Shown: positions 25,572 through 34,835, numbered from the stretch's first letter. The stretch is DNA of 64,000 nucleotides from CAIYZT01 sp031385445 (GCA_031385445.1 JANNBM010000004.1:15385-79384), one strand, 5' to 3'. Numbers and translations are program-made. Notes: generated by a model from the letters alone, not told the origin.

Positions 25572-27200
25572 ATGAAAACGCACGTAATCCCCACCGCACC
25601 CATTCCAGGACAAAAGCCCGGCACCAGTGGATTGCGCAAGAAAACGGCGATTTTCATGGGACCGCATTACCTTGAAAACTTCGTGCAGGCGATTTTCGAT
25701 GTGATCGGGACCAAGGGAAAGACCTTTGTGCTGGGCGGGGACGGGCGGTATTTCAATGTGCAGGCCGCGCAGGTGATCTTGCGCATGGCGGCGGCGAACG
25801 GAGCGGCGCGCATGATCGTGGGGCAGGGCGCTATCTTGTCCACGCCGGCCGCGAGCCATCTGATCCGGCTGATGAAAACCGATGGCGGGATCATCATGTC
25901 GGCCAGCCACAATCCGGGCGGCCCGAAAGAGGATTTTGGCGTCAAGTTCAACATGGCCAATGGCGGGCCCGCGCCCGAGCATGTGACCGAGGCCATGTAC
26001 AAACGTACAACTGAAATCACCGCGTATCACATGCTTGATGCGCAGGATGTCGATCTGAACGCGATAGGCCGCCACGATCTTGGCGGGATGATCGTGGATG
26101 TCGTGGACCCGGTCAGCGATTATGCCGCGCTGATGGAGAGCCTGTTCGATTTTCCGGCGATCCGCGCGATGGTCATGTCGGGGTTCGGCATGCGGATGGA
26201 CAGCATGTGCGCGGTGACCGGGCCTTATGCGGTTGAAATCTTTGAAAACCGACTGGGCGCGGCCAAGGGAACCTGTGTGAACGCCGTGCCATTGCCGGAT
26301 TTCGGCGGGATGCACCCGGACCCGAACCCGACATGGGCCAAGGCTTTGATGGACGAAATGTTTGGCCAAAACGCGCCTGATTTTGGCGCGGCGAGCGATG
26401 GGGACGGCGACCGTAATATGGTGGTGGGCCGGGGCATTTATGTCTCGCCTTCGGATTCGCTGGCGGTTCTGGCGGCCAATGCGCATTTGGCGCCGGGTTA
26501 TAAGGCAGGGCTGAAGGGCGTTGCGCGTTCGATGCCGACCTCCGCGGCGGCGGACCGGGTGGCGGCGGCTTTGGGCATTGAAAGTTACGAGACGCCGACG
26601 GGTTGGAAGTTTTTCGGAAACCTTCTGGACGCGGGCAAGGCGACGATCTGCGGCGAGGAAAGTTTTGGCACCGGGTCGGACCATGTGCGCGAAAAGGACG
26701 GACTTTGGGCGGTGCTTTTGTGGCTGAACATTCTGGCGGTGCGCGGGCAGTCCGTGGCCACGATTTTGGCGGAGCACTGGGCGCGGTTTGGCCGAAACTA
26801 TTACTCGCGCCACGATTTCGATGCGATTGAAACGGCCCGCGCCGATGCGATGATGGCGGCGATGCGCGGACGGTTGGCGGGTTTGCCGGGCAAGATGGTT
26901 GAGGGGATGCAGGTCGAGGCGGCGGATGATTTTGCCTATACCGATCCGGTCGACGGCTCGGTGTCCAAGGGGCAGGGCGTGCGGGTGATGTTCAAAGGCG
27001 GCTCGCGGTTTGTGATGCGGCTGTCGGGCACGGGCACTGAAGGCGCGACCTTGCGGCTGTATCTGGAGCGGTATGCGCCGGGGCCGGACGGGCTTGACCA
27101 TGACCCGCAAGAGGCGCTGGCCCCGATCATCCGCGCGGCGCACGCGCTGGCGGAGATCACGGGCTTTACCGGGCGCGTGGCGCCTGATGTGATCACCTGA
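25572..27200 (+). CDS. pgm: Phosphoglucomutase (alpha-D-glucose-specific)
   Basis: Interconverts glucose 1-phosphate and glucose 6-phosphate, the link between glycogen and central metabolism. 542 residues with GTSGLRKKT near residue 17, the phosphoserine loop MSASHNPGGP near 112, the metal loop ASDGDGDRNM near 276, the sugar-binding GEESFGTGSDHVREKDG near 361, and RLSGTGTEGATLRLY near 490. Only 3 bases after glgX, so it closes the operon. Glucose 6-phosphate produced here feeds Zwf and Pgi, encoded 4-6 kb downstream. Confidence 0.97.
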   Translation: MKTHVIPTAPIPGQKPGTSGLRKKTAIFMGPHYLENFVQAIFDVIGTKGKTFVLGGDGRYFNVQAAQVILRMAAANGAARMIVGQGAILSTPAASHLIRLMKTDGGIIMSASHNPGGPKEDFGVKFNMANGGPAPEHVTEAMYKRTTEITAYHMLDAQDVDLNAIGRHDLGGMIVDVVDPVSDYAALMESLFDFPAIRAMVMSGFGMRMDSMCAVTGPYAVEIFENRLGAAKGTCVNAVPLPDFGGMHPDPNPTWAKALMDEMFGQNAPDFGAASDGDGDRNMVVGRGIYVSPSDSLAVLAANAHLAPGYKAGLKGVARSMPTSAAADRVAAALGIESYETPTGWKFFGNLLDAGKATICGEESFGTGSDHVREKDGLWAVLLWLNILAVRGQSVATILAEHWARFGRNYYSRHDFDAIETARADAMMAAMRGRLAGLPGKMVEGMQVEAADDFAYTDPVDGSVSKGQGVRVMFKGGSRFVMRLSGTGTEGATLRLYLERYAPGPDGLDHDPQEALAPIIRAAHALAEITGFTGRVAPDVIT

Positions 27201-27334
27201 GCTTTTGGCGGGCATCCTTCACAGGATATTTGGACCACGTCGAAGGCAAAGCGTCATTAGCGCCTTTTCGTGTCGCGCGCGCGCCAGCCGCGGGGCTGAC
27301 ATCTGCTTTGCTGCGTTAAACTCAGGGGGGCAGA

Positions 27335-28870
27335 ATGTCTGAAGCAAAGCAGCGGGGCGGGCGGCAGGCGCGGCAGGCAGCGCGGTCGGGTGGGGTTGGC
27401 GGCACGCCGGGGCGGCCCTATATCGCGCGCAACATTCCAACCTATGACGTTTTGTCCGAAGAAAACCTGCTGCGGATCGAGGCAGCGGCGGACCGGGTTC
27501 TGGCGGAAACCGGAATCGAGTTTCGCGATGATCCGGCGGCGCTGGATCTGTGGCGCGGGGCGGGGGCCAAGGTTGACGCGCTGCTCGTGAAGTTCGAGCC
27601 GGGGATGCTGCGCGAGGTGTTGAAATCCGCCCCGGCGCAGTTCACCCAGCACGCGCGCAATCCGGCAAATTCGGTGGAGATCGGCGGCCGCAACGTGGTG
27701 TTCTCGCCGGCGTATGGCAGCCCGTTTGTGATGGATCTGGACAAGGGGCGGCGCTTTGGCACCATCGAGGATTTCCAGAACTTCATCAAGCTGGCGCAGT
27801 CCAGCCCCAATTTCCACCATTCGGGCGGCACGATCTGCGAGCCGACGGATGTGGCGGTGAACAAGCGGCATCTGGACATGGTGATGGCCCATATCGAGCT
27901 GTCGGACCGCCCGTTCATGGGCTCGGTGACGGCCGAAGAGCGCAGTGAAGACAGTATCGAGATGTGCCGGGTCCTGTTTGGCGCGGATTTTGTCGATCAG
28001 AACTGCGTTATTTTGGGCAATGTGAATGTGAACTCGCCGCTGGTTTGGGACGGCACGATGACGCGCAGCCTGCGGGCCTATGCGCGGGCGGGGCAGGCGG
28101 CGGTGGTGGTGCCGTTCATTCTGGGCGGGGCGATGGGGCCGGTCACGAATGCGGGGGGGATTGTGCAATCGCTGGCGGAAACCATGGCGGGCTGCGCGCT
28201 GACCCAATTGGAGCGCAAGGGCGCGCCGGTGATCTTTGGCAACTTTCTGTCGTCGATGAGCCTGCGTTCGGGCAGCCCGACCTTTGGCACGCCAGAGCCT
28301 GCGATTGGAAGTCAGGTGATCGGGCAACTTGCGCGGCGGCTGAACCTGCCGCTGCGGTGTTCGGGCAATTTCACCACCTCAAAGCTGCCGGACGGGCAGG
28401 CGATGATGGAAGGCACGATGTCGATGCTGGCGGCGGTGCATTGCGGGGCGAATTTCATTCTGCATGCGGCGGGGTTTCTGGATGGGTTGCTGAGCATGTC
28501 TTATGAAAAGTTCATGATGGACGCCGATCTGTGCGGCGCGCTGCATGCTTATCTGGACGGGGTGAAGATTGATGATGATCAACTGGCGGTTGACGCCTTT
28601 GCCGAGGTGGGGCCGGGCAACCATTTCTTTGGCTGCTCGCACACGATGAAACATTATGAAACGGCGTTTTGGGACAGTGAATTGTCGGACAATGAGCCGT
28701 TTGAAAAATGGGAGATGGCGGGGTCGAGCGATGCGGCGACGCGGGCCAATAAATTGTGGAAAAAGCGGCTGGCGGAGTATGAGGCGCCCGCCTTGGACGC
28801 CGGTGTCCGAGACGCCTTGCGCGACTATGTGGCGCGGAAAAAGGCGGGGATGGCAGATGCGTGGTATTGA
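27335..28870 (+). CDS. Trimethylamine methyltransferase (MttB) family protein, non-pyrrolysine
   Basis: Member of the MttB superfamily, whose enzymes move a methyl group from a quaternary or tertiary amine to a corrinoid protein. 511 residues, uninterrupted, so it is a member without the amber-coded pyrrolysine; such members include glycine betaine and other quaternary-amine methyltransferases. Residues 5-24 are an Arg/Gly-rich tail (KQRGGRQARQAARSGG), followed by RPYIARNIPTYDVLSEE and family stretches such as SGGTICEPTDVAVNKRHLDM and FGCSHTMKHYETAFWDSE near the C-terminus. The neighbours are unrelated; no corrinoid protein gene is beside it, although corrinoid-related genes lie 9-15 kb away. 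Substrate cannot be assigned. Confidence 0.88.
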   Translation: MSEAKQRGGRQARQAARSGGVGGTPGRPYIARNIPTYDVLSEENLLRIEAAADRVLAETGIEFRDDPAALDLWRGAGAKVDALLVKFEPGMLREVLKSAPAQFTQHARNPANSVEIGGRNVVFSPAYGSPFVMDLDKGRRFGTIEDFQNFIKLAQSSPNFHHSGGTICEPTDVAVNKRHLDMVMAHIELSDRPFMGSVTAEERSEDSIEMCRVLFGADFVDQNCVILGNVNVNSPLVWDGTMTRSLRAYARAGQAAVVVPFILGGAMGPVTNAGGIVQSLAETMAGCALTQLERKGAPVIFGNFLSSMSLRSGSPTFGTPEPAIGSQVIGQLARRLNLPLRCSGNFTTSKLPDGQAMMEGTMSMLAAVHCGANFILHAAGFLDGLLSMSYEKFMMDADLCGALHAYLDGVKIDDDQLAVDAFAEVGPGNHFFGCSHTMKHYETAFWDSELSDNEPFEKWEMAGSSDAATRANKLWKKRLAEYEAPALDAGVRDALRDYVARKKAGMADAWY

Positions 28871-28962
28871 GAGTCCAGCACTGGACGTTTGATATTATAT
28901 CGTGAAATCAATGCTGTAAGTGGAGCAGTTTCCCCACTCATAGCCTGATGGCGCCAGCCCGT

Positions 28963-29424
28963 TCAACCGCGCAGACCGGTTTGCTCCAGCAGGCCAAGGC
29001 GCTTTGCCTCGTAGTAATATCCTTGCGCGTACCACATCACCGCCTCGTCCTCATCTCCGCCGGATACAAGCCAGGCCCCCGCCAGATATTTTCCGGCGTA
29101 TTTCAGGTTGGTTTCCGCGTCCAGAAGCCCCGACGCCGGGCCGCTGTAGCCCATGGTGCCAGCGGTTTGCGGCAGAATCTGCATCAGACCGTAATAGGGG
29201 CCATTGCGCGCGGCGGCGTTATAGCCACTTTCGCGCTGGATCACCCGGTGCAGCAGGCTTTGTGGCATGTCGTAAAGATCGGCGTATTGCACGATCAGGG
29301 CGCGCATTTGGGGCGTCTCGCCGGGGTAAAGTGCGGCGGAAGATCCCTGCGACCCGTTCGGCGCGCGCGCGCATGCGGCGAGGCCGAGCGAGAGGCAAAG
29401 GGCGAGGGTGATCAGGCGGGGCAT
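28963..29424 (-). CDS. Lytic transglycosylase-like lipoprotein (SLT domain)
   Basis: 153 residues. A signal peptide with a lipobox-like LAAC near residue 17 indicates a lipid-anchored protein. The SLT domain follows: HRVIQRESGYNAAARNG contains the catalytic Glu (near residue 65), then YGLMQILPQTAG (near 78) and TNLKYAGKYLAG. It should cleave the glycan backbone of peptidoglycan to leave 1,6-anhydro-MurNAc ends. The domain is compact (about 110 residues) compared with Slt70-type enzymes. Monocistronic and divergent from the HNH gene. Confidence 0.88.
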   Translation of the reverse strand: MPRLITLALCLSLGLAACARAPNGSQGSSAALYPGETPQMRALIVQYADLYDMPQSLLHRVIQRESGYNAAARNGPYYGLMQILPQTAGTMGYSGPASGLLDAETNLKYAGKYLAGAWLVSGGDEDEAVMWYAQGYYYEAKRLGLLEQTGLRG

Positions 29425-29611
29425 GGCGGGCCTTCATAAAAACGGTACACATGGGTGATAGCGTTTGCGAGGGGCGCAGGTAAAGGGCCATCGCGCCGGG
29501 CTTGCGGAATTTCGCCCGACGCGGAACCGCATCAATCGCAGATGTTGGGCTTGCCAAGGCTAAAACGCCAGATATAGTGAAAACAGGGAGCCTTTCGCAG
29601 ATCCGATAGGA

Positions 29612-30211
29612 ATGACGGTTTGGAGCATGGACGGCAGTTTTAGAAGCGAATTTGTCAGAGAACCTGCGGCACTGCGAAGCCATCCGGCTTTGGTGCTGAA
29701 CGCTGACTATCGTCCCTTGAGTTACTATCCGCTGTCCTTGTGGCCCTGGCAGGACGCGATGAAGGCGGTGTTCATGGACCGGGTGTCGATCGTCGCGGAA
29801 TATGACGCGGTGGTGCGAAGCCAGAAACAAGAGTTTCGGATACCCTCGGTCGTGGTGCTCAAAGACTATGTTCGACCCCAAAAGCGCGTGGCCTTCACGC
29901 GCTTTAATCTTTTCCTGCGCGACGAGTTTTGTTGCCAATATTGCGGATCAAAGGGTGATCTGACCTTTGATCATGTGGTGCCGCGCTCGCGCGGGGGGGT
30001 GACGAGTTGGGAGAATGTAGTGGCGGCCTGTAGCCCGTGCAATCTGCGCAAAGGGGCCAAAACGTTGAAACAATCGGGCATGCATCTGCACCGCCCGCCC
30101 GTGATGCCCTCTGCCGAAGAGATGCAGTCGCACGGGCGGCGGTTTCCGCCGAACCATCTGCATCAAAGCTGGATGGATTTTCTGTATTGGGATGCCGAAC
30201 TGGACGCATAG
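29612..30211 (+). CDS. HNH endonuclease family protein
   Basis: 199 residues. The central HNH module runs from about residue 105: FCCQYCGSKGDLTFDHVVPRSRGG, then WENVVAACSPCNLRKG, i.e. two CxxC zinc-binding pairs with the DH and N of the ββα-metal active site. The N-terminal part (VLNADYRPLSYYPLSLW) is conserved in a widespread bacterial HNH subgroup annotated only as HNH endonuclease. No methylase or phage gene is adjacent, so a restriction role is not suggested. The ATG at 29627 is an alternative start; neither has a well spaced ribosome-binding site. Confidence 0.88.
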   Translation: MTVWSMDGSFRSEFVREPAALRSHPALVLNADYRPLSYYPLSLWPWQDAMKAVFMDRVSIVAEYDAVVRSQKQEFRIPSVVVLKDYVRPQKRVAFTRFNLFLRDEFCCQYCGSKGDLTFDHVVPRSRGGVTSWENVVAACSPCNLRKGAKTLKQSGMHLHRPPVMPSAEEMQSHGRRFPPNHLHQSWMDFLYWDAELDA

Positions 30212-30261
30212 GGCGTTTGGGGTTGAGCCGCTCGTGCACCACGCCATCAAGGACAAGCCCT

Positions 30262-30960
30262 ATGAGCATTTTATTGCAAGCCGCCACGATCAACCTGAGC
30301 GTGGCGCTGATGTGCGGCGCGGTTATCGGATCAGAGCGGCAGGTGCGCCAGCAGATGGCGGGACTGCGCACCAATGCGCTGGTCGCGATGGGCGCGGCGG
30401 CGTTTGTGGTGTTTTCGCAATTGGTGCCCAATGACGCCAGCCCGACGCGCGTGGCGGCCCAGGTCGTGTCGGGCATCGGGTTTCTGGGGGCCGGGCTGAT
30501 CTTTCGCGACGGATTCAACGTGCACGGCCTGAACACCGCGGCGACACTTTGGTGTTCGGCGGCGGTCGGTTTGATTTCCGGGATCGGGCGGTGGGATTTC
30601 GCGCTGGTTCTGACGGGGCTGGTGGTTTTTATCAATCTGGGGCTGCGACCTTTGGTGCGGTTTTTGAAACTTCACACCAAGGCGGGGGTTCCTTATGCCA
30701 AGACCAGCCGATTGCTGGTGGTGGTGCCGCAGGCCGCGGAGGGCCCTACGCGGGCGCTGATTTTGGGCACGCTGGCGGTGAACGGTCTGCATCTGGAAGA
30801 GATTTCGGTGATGCCGGCGCAGGTGGACGGTTTGATCGAGATTGAGATCAGCGTTGTCGGGGATGGTGCCTTGGACGGCGCGCTGGACCGGGCGGCGCAT
30901 CGGCTTGCGGGGGAGCCGGGGCTGCGCAGTGTGCGCCTGATCGGGCGGGACGAGAGTTAA
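30262..30960 (+). CDS. MgtC/SapB family membrane protein
   Basis: 232 residues starting MSILLQAATINLSVALMCGA. Four to five N-terminal helices contain the family signature GSERQVRQQMAGLRTNALVA (residues 23-42) and SGIGFLGAGLIFRDG (near 70). The C-terminal 80 residues look like a soluble ACT-like domain (SRLLVVVPQ ... IEIEISVVGDG). MgtC proteins are linked to survival in low magnesium and to modulation of F-type ATPase or phosphate uptake in pathogens; the role here is unknown. Located 50 bases after the HNH gene and about 100 before zwf. Confidence 0.9.
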   Translation: MSILLQAATINLSVALMCGAVIGSERQVRQQMAGLRTNALVAMGAAAFVVFSQLVPNDASPTRVAAQVVSGIGFLGAGLIFRDGFNVHGLNTAATLWCSAAVGLISGIGRWDFALVLTGLVVFINLGLRPLVRFLKLHTKAGVPYAKTSRLLVVVPQAAEGPTRALILGTLAVNGLHLEEISVMPAQVDGLIEIEISVVGDGALDGALDRAAHRLAGEPGLRSVRLIGRDES

Positions 30961-31024
30961 AGCCCCATGGGAATCTGGGGCGCGCAGTGCTAGACACCGG
31001 GCTTGCAGCGGGTTAAGAGCCAGC

Positions 31025-31036
31025 GTTAGCGCTAAC
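31025..31036. promoter_or_regulatory. LacI-type operator candidate upstream of zwf
   Basis: GTTAGCGCTAAC is a perfect 12-base palindrome with the central CG typical of LacI/GalR-family operators. It ends 25 bases before the zwf ATG, where a bound repressor would block initiation or early elongation. A near-identical site precedes glgP (15985-15996). Confidence 0.65.
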
Positions 31037-31061
31037 AGGCGCGTCTTAAGCGAGGTTTGCG

Positions 31062-32516
31062 ATGGTTTCGCGCGTCATTCCGGTCGAATCGTTTGATTTG
31101 GTGATTTTTGGCGGAACGGGCGATCTGGCCCGACGCAAGATCTTGCCGGGGCTTTATCGGCGCTTTCTTGCGGGGCAGATGACGGCGGACAGCCGGATCA
31201 TCGGGGCCGCGCGGGCCGATCTGACCGAAGAGGCGTTTCGCGCGCAGGTCAGCGAGGCGATTGCCGAATTTGTGCCCCAAGCGCGGCGTGATGCGGCGGT
31301 GATTGCCGAGTTTCTGGCACGGATCGGCTATGTGTCGATTGACGCAAAGGGCACGGGCGGCTGGAATACCTTGCGCGAAAAGATGCGGGCGGGGGTGGTG
31401 AAGGCGTTCTATTTCTCGGTCGCGCCCGCGCTGTTTGGCGATCTGGCTGAACGGCTGCATTCAAACGATATCGCCGATGCGCGCAGCCGGATCGTGGTGG
31501 AAAAACCCTTTGGCCGCGATCTGGCAAGCGCAAAAGCGCTGAACGCCGTGCTCGCCAGCCATTTTACCGAGGGGCAGATTTACCGGATCGACCATTATTT
31601 GGGCAAGGAAACCGTGCAGAACCTGATGGCGGTGCGTTTTGCCAACATCTTGTTCGAACCGCTTTGGAAATCGGAATATGTCGACCATGTGCAGATCACC
31701 GTCGCCGAGACGGTGGATGTGGACGGGCGCGGCGCTTATTACGACAAATCGGGCGCGATGCGCGATATGGTGCAAAACCATATGATGCAGCTGTTGTGCC
31801 TGATCGCGATGGAGCCGCCCTATCATTTTGACCCGGACGCGGTGCGGGATGAAAAGCTGAAGGTGATCCGGGCGCTGCAGCCGGTGGACCAAAAGGACAT
31901 CGTTCGTGGGCAATACGGGGGGGCCGAAAAGGGCTCCAGCTATGTTGAGCACAGTGAAAATCCGGGGACGCGAACCGAAAGCTATATCGCACTGAAGGTG
32001 AATATCGCCAATTGGCGCTGGAAAGGTACGCCGTTTTACCTGCGCACCGGCAAAAAACTGCGCGGGCGGGCAAGCGAGATCGCGATCACCTTCAAAGCGC
32101 CGCCGCACAAGATTTTCGATGATGCGAAGGATTGGAAGGAAAACGTGCTGGTCATCCGGTTGCAGCCGAATGAGGGCATGGAATTGATGATGATGATCAA
32201 AGAGCCGGGACCGGGGGGGATGCGCCTGATGCAGGTGCCGCTGGACATGTCCTTTGCCGACGCTTTGGGCGAGGAGGCCGAGGATGTGCCGGACGCTTAC
32301 GAGCGGCTGATCATGGATGTGATCCGGGGCAACCAGACGCTGTTCATGCGCGGCGACGAGGTCGAGGCGGCCTGGGCCTGGACCGATCCGATCATCAAAG
32401 GGTGGGAAGAGCGGGGCGAGCGGCCGAGCGCTTATGATGCGGGATCCTCGGGGCCGGAAGATGCACAGATATTGATGCACCGCGACGGACGGCGCTGGCG
32501 CGAGATCAAGGGATGA
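31062..32516 (+). CDS. zwf: Glucose-6-phosphate 1-dehydrogenase
   Basis: Oxidises glucose 6-phosphate to 6-phosphogluconolactone, the entry to the Entner-Doudoroff and oxidative pentose phosphate pathways. 484 residues: nucleotide-binding FGGTGDLARRK near residue 16, EKPFGRDLASA near 145, and the catalytic/substrate stretch RIDHYLGKETVQN near 175. The ATG overlaps no neighbour; the pgl ATG overlaps its stop (ATGA). First gene of zwf-pgl-pgi, preceded by the LacI-type palindrome. In many Rhodobacteraceae glucose is used through Entner-Doudoroff, for which this operon supplies the first steps; edd and eda are not in the window. Confidence 0.97.
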   Translation: MVSRVIPVESFDLVIFGGTGDLARRKILPGLYRRFLAGQMTADSRIIGAARADLTEEAFRAQVSEAIAEFVPQARRDAAVIAEFLARIGYVSIDAKGTGGWNTLREKMRAGVVKAFYFSVAPALFGDLAERLHSNDIADARSRIVVEKPFGRDLASAKALNAVLASHFTEGQIYRIDHYLGKETVQNLMAVRFANILFEPLWKSEYVDHVQITVAETVDVDGRGAYYDKSGAMRDMVQNHMMQLLCLIAMEPPYHFDPDAVRDEKLKVIRALQPVDQKDIVRGQYGGAEKGSSYVEHSENPGTRTESYIALKVNIANWRWKGTPFYLRTGKKLRGRASEIAITFKAPPHKIFDDAKDWKENVLVIRLQPNEGMELMMMIKEPGPGGMRLMQVPLDMSFADALGEEAEDVPDAYERLIMDVIRGNQTLFMRGDEVEAAWAWTDPIIKGWEERGERPSAYDAGSSGPEDAQILMHRDGRRWREIKG

Positions 32517-33184
32517 GGTTTCACGCCTATCCCACGCGGACGGCGTTGATGTCGGGCCTTGCGGGGCAGATCGCGGCAGAGCTTGGTGCAGCGCTGCGCG
32601 AACGGGACCGCGCGAGCCTTTCGGTGCCGGGCGGCACGACGCCGGGGCCGGTGTTTGATCATTTAAGCGCCGCCGATCTGAATTGGTCCAAAGTCTCGGT
32701 CTTTTTGAACGACGAGCGCTGGGTGAACGAGACAAACCCGCGCTCGAACACGCGGCTTCTGCGCGAGCGGCTGTTTCAGGGCCGGGCGGCGGCGGCCCAT
32801 TTGGTGCCGCTTTATGCTGACGCGCCCGCGCCCGAAGATTGTCTGGCCGCCCTCGCGGACGGCATTCGACCGCATTTGCCGATTGACGTGCTGCTGTTGG
32901 GCATGGGGGCCGATATGCACACGGCTTCGCTTTTTCCGGGGGCCGATCTTTTGGCCTTTGGGCTGGCCGCCGAGGCACCGCTTTTGCTGCCGATGCGGGC
33001 CGAGGCGGCGGGCGAGCCGCGTATCACGCTGACCGCGCCCGCGCTGACCACGGCGCGCAACATCCATGTTTTGATCACCGGGACGGACAAGCGCGCCGCC
33101 ATCGAGCGCGCCGCGACCCTTTCCCCGGCCGAGGCACCGATTGCTTTGGTGCTGCCACAAGCCATGATTCATTGGGCGGAGTAA
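32513..33184 (+). CDS. pgl: 6-phosphogluconolactonase
   Basis: Hydrolyses 6-phosphogluconolactone made by Zwf. 223 residues of the DevB/Pgl type with SVPGGTTPGPVFDHL near residue 42, NDERWVNETNPRSN near 71, and the active-site-region DVLLLGMGADMHTASLFPG near 125. The usual DGH of this loop reads DMH here, a conservative variation of the second position. Translation is coupled to zwf by a 4-base overlap and pgi follows after 3 bases. Confidence 0.95.
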   Translation: MRFHAYPTRTALMSGLAGQIAAELGAALRERDRASLSVPGGTTPGPVFDHLSAADLNWSKVSVFLNDERWVNETNPRSNTRLLRERLFQGRAAAAHLVPLYADAPAPEDCLAALADGIRPHLPIDVLLLGMGADMHTASLFPGADLLAFGLAAEAPLLLPMRAEAAGEPRITLTAPALTTARNIHVLITGTDKRAAIERAATLSPAEAPIALVLPQAMIHWAE

Positions 33185-33187
33185 GCC

Positions 33188-34792
33188 ATGAGCGATCTTT
33201 GGAAACCCCTTCGGGACCTGCATTCATCGGTCAAGGACCGCGCGATCATGGACCTGTTCAACGCCGATCCTGACCGGGCGCAGGCGTTTTCGGCGCAGGC
33301 GGGCGCGATGCGCTTGGATTATTCCAAATCCAACATTGACGGGGCCACCAAGGCGGCGCTGGTCGCGCTTGCCCTGGCGAGCGGCGTGGCGGAAAAGCGC
33401 GCCGCGATGTTCGGCGGCGAGAAGATCAACGATACCGAAGGGCGCGCGGTTTTGCACGTCGCCCTGCGCGCGCCGCAGGGTGCGGTGATCAAGACCGAAG
33501 GCCGCGATGTGGTGCCGGGGGTGCGCGCGGTGCGGGCCGAGATGGCGGAATTTGTAACCGCTGTGCGTTCGGGCGCGTTCAAGGGGCAGGGCGGGGCGAT
33601 CACCGATGTGGTAAACATCGGCATCGGCGGCTCGGACCTTGGGCCAGTGATGGCGACGCTGGCGCTTGCGCCCTATCACGACGGGCCGAGGGTGCATTAT
33701 GTGTCAAACGTGGACGGCGCGCATATTCATGACGTGCTGGCGGGGCTGAACCCCGAAACGACGCTGGTGATCGTGGCGTCCAAGACCTTTACCACCATCG
33801 AGACGATGACCAACGCCGACACCGCCAAGCGCTGGATGGCGCAAAGGGTGAGCAATCCGGGCGCTCAGTTTGCTGCCGTCAGCACGGCCGCGGAAAAGAC
33901 AAAGGCGTATGGCATTGATTCCAAAATGGTTTTCGGGTTTGAAGATTGGGTTGGCGGACGCTATTCGCTGTGGGGGCCAATCGGGCTGGCCGTTATGCTG
34001 GCCATCGGGCCAGAGGCGTTTGACGATTTTCTGGCCGGCGCGCGGGACATGGACGAGCGGTTTTTGAACACGCCGTTTGAAGAAAACATGCCGGTCATGC
34101 TGGCGCTCGTCGGCATCTGGCACAATCAGATCTGCGGCTATACCACCCGCGCCGTGCTGCCCTACGATCAGCGGCTTTTGCGCCTGCCGGCCTATTTGCA
34201 ACAGCTGGAGATGGAGAGCAACGGCAAGCGCGTGGCGATGGACGGCTCGGATTTGACGGTGCCTTCGGGTCCGGTGGTTTGGGGCGAGCCGGGGACCAAC
34301 GGGCAGCACGCGTTTTATCAGCTGATCCATCAGGGCACGCGGGTGGTGCCTTGCGAATTTCTGGTGGCCAAAACGGGCCACGAGCCGGATCTGGCGCATC
34401 AGCATCTGCTGCTGGTGTCCAATTGTCTGGCGCAGTCCGAGGCGCTGCTGCGTGGTCGCAGCCTGGACGAAGCGCGGGCGATCATGGCCGCCAAGGGCGC
34501 GGTCGGGGCCGAGCTGGACCGTCAGGCGCGCCACCGGGTGTTTCCGGGCAACCGCCCGTCCAGCACGCTGGTCTATCCCAAACTGACACCCTTTGTGCTG
34601 GGTCAGATCATCGCGCTGTACGAGCACCGGGTGTTCGTCGAAGGGGTGATTTTGGGCATCAACTCTTATGATCAATGGGGGGTTGAGCTGGGCAAGGAAC
34701 TGGCGCTGGCGTTGCAGCCGGTGCTGGAAGGTAAGGCCGGGACCCAAGGCAAGGATGGATCGACGGCCGCGCTCGTGGCCTATCTGAAATGA
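33188..34792 (+). CDS. pgi: Glucose-6-phosphate isomerase
   Basis: Interconverts glucose 6-phosphate and fructose 6-phosphate. 534 residues, standard for the long bacterial enzyme. Signatures: IGIGGSDLGPVMATL near residue 142, EENMPVMLALVGIWHN near 300, and the active-site region WGEPGTNGQHAFYQLIHQG near 365 (catalytic Glu and His), with NSYDQWGVELGK near the C-terminus. Last gene of the operon, followed at once by an intrinsic terminator whose left arm starts on the base after the stop codon. Confidence 0.97.
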   Translation: MSDLWKPLRDLHSSVKDRAIMDLFNADPDRAQAFSAQAGAMRLDYSKSNIDGATKAALVALALASGVAEKRAAMFGGEKINDTEGRAVLHVALRAPQGAVIKTEGRDVVPGVRAVRAEMAEFVTAVRSGAFKGQGGAITDVVNIGIGGSDLGPVMATLALAPYHDGPRVHYVSNVDGAHIHDVLAGLNPETTLVIVASKTFTTIETMTNADTAKRWMAQRVSNPGAQFAAVSTAAEKTKAYGIDSKMVFGFEDWVGGRYSLWGPIGLAVMLAIGPEAFDDFLAGARDMDERFLNTPFEENMPVMLALVGIWHNQICGYTTRAVLPYDQRLLRLPAYLQQLEMESNGKRVAMDGSDLTVPSGPVVWGEPGTNGQHAFYQLIHQGTRVVPCEFLVAKTGHEPDLAHQHLLLVSNCLAQSEALLRGRSLDEARAIMAAKGAVGAELDRQARHRVFPGNRPSSTLVYPKLTPFVLGQIIALYEHRVFVEGVILGINSYDQWGVELGKELALALQPVLEGKAGTQGKDGSTAALVAYLK

Positions 34793-34816
34793 AAAAGGGG
34801 CCTTTCGGCCCCTTTT
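34793..34816 (+). terminator. Intrinsic terminator after pgi
   Basis: Perfect 10-base inverted repeat (AAAAGGGGCC, 34793-34802; GGCCCCTTTT, 34807-34816) with a TTTC loop. Symmetric A and T ends mean it could also serve the convergent RidA gene. Confidence 0.92.
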
Positions 34817-34835
34817 GATCCCGTCGCGGCTGCGG

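Noticed and set aside
25506..27215. Minus-strand open frame of about 570 codons opposite pgm
   Set aside because: Shadow of pgm; the product is His/Arg/Ala-rich with no recognisable motif.
28873..28886. GTCCAG-CA-CTGGAC inverted repeat after the MttB-family gene
   Set aside because: The central spacing is only two bases and no T run follows, so I could not support a terminator; no second copy suggests an operator.
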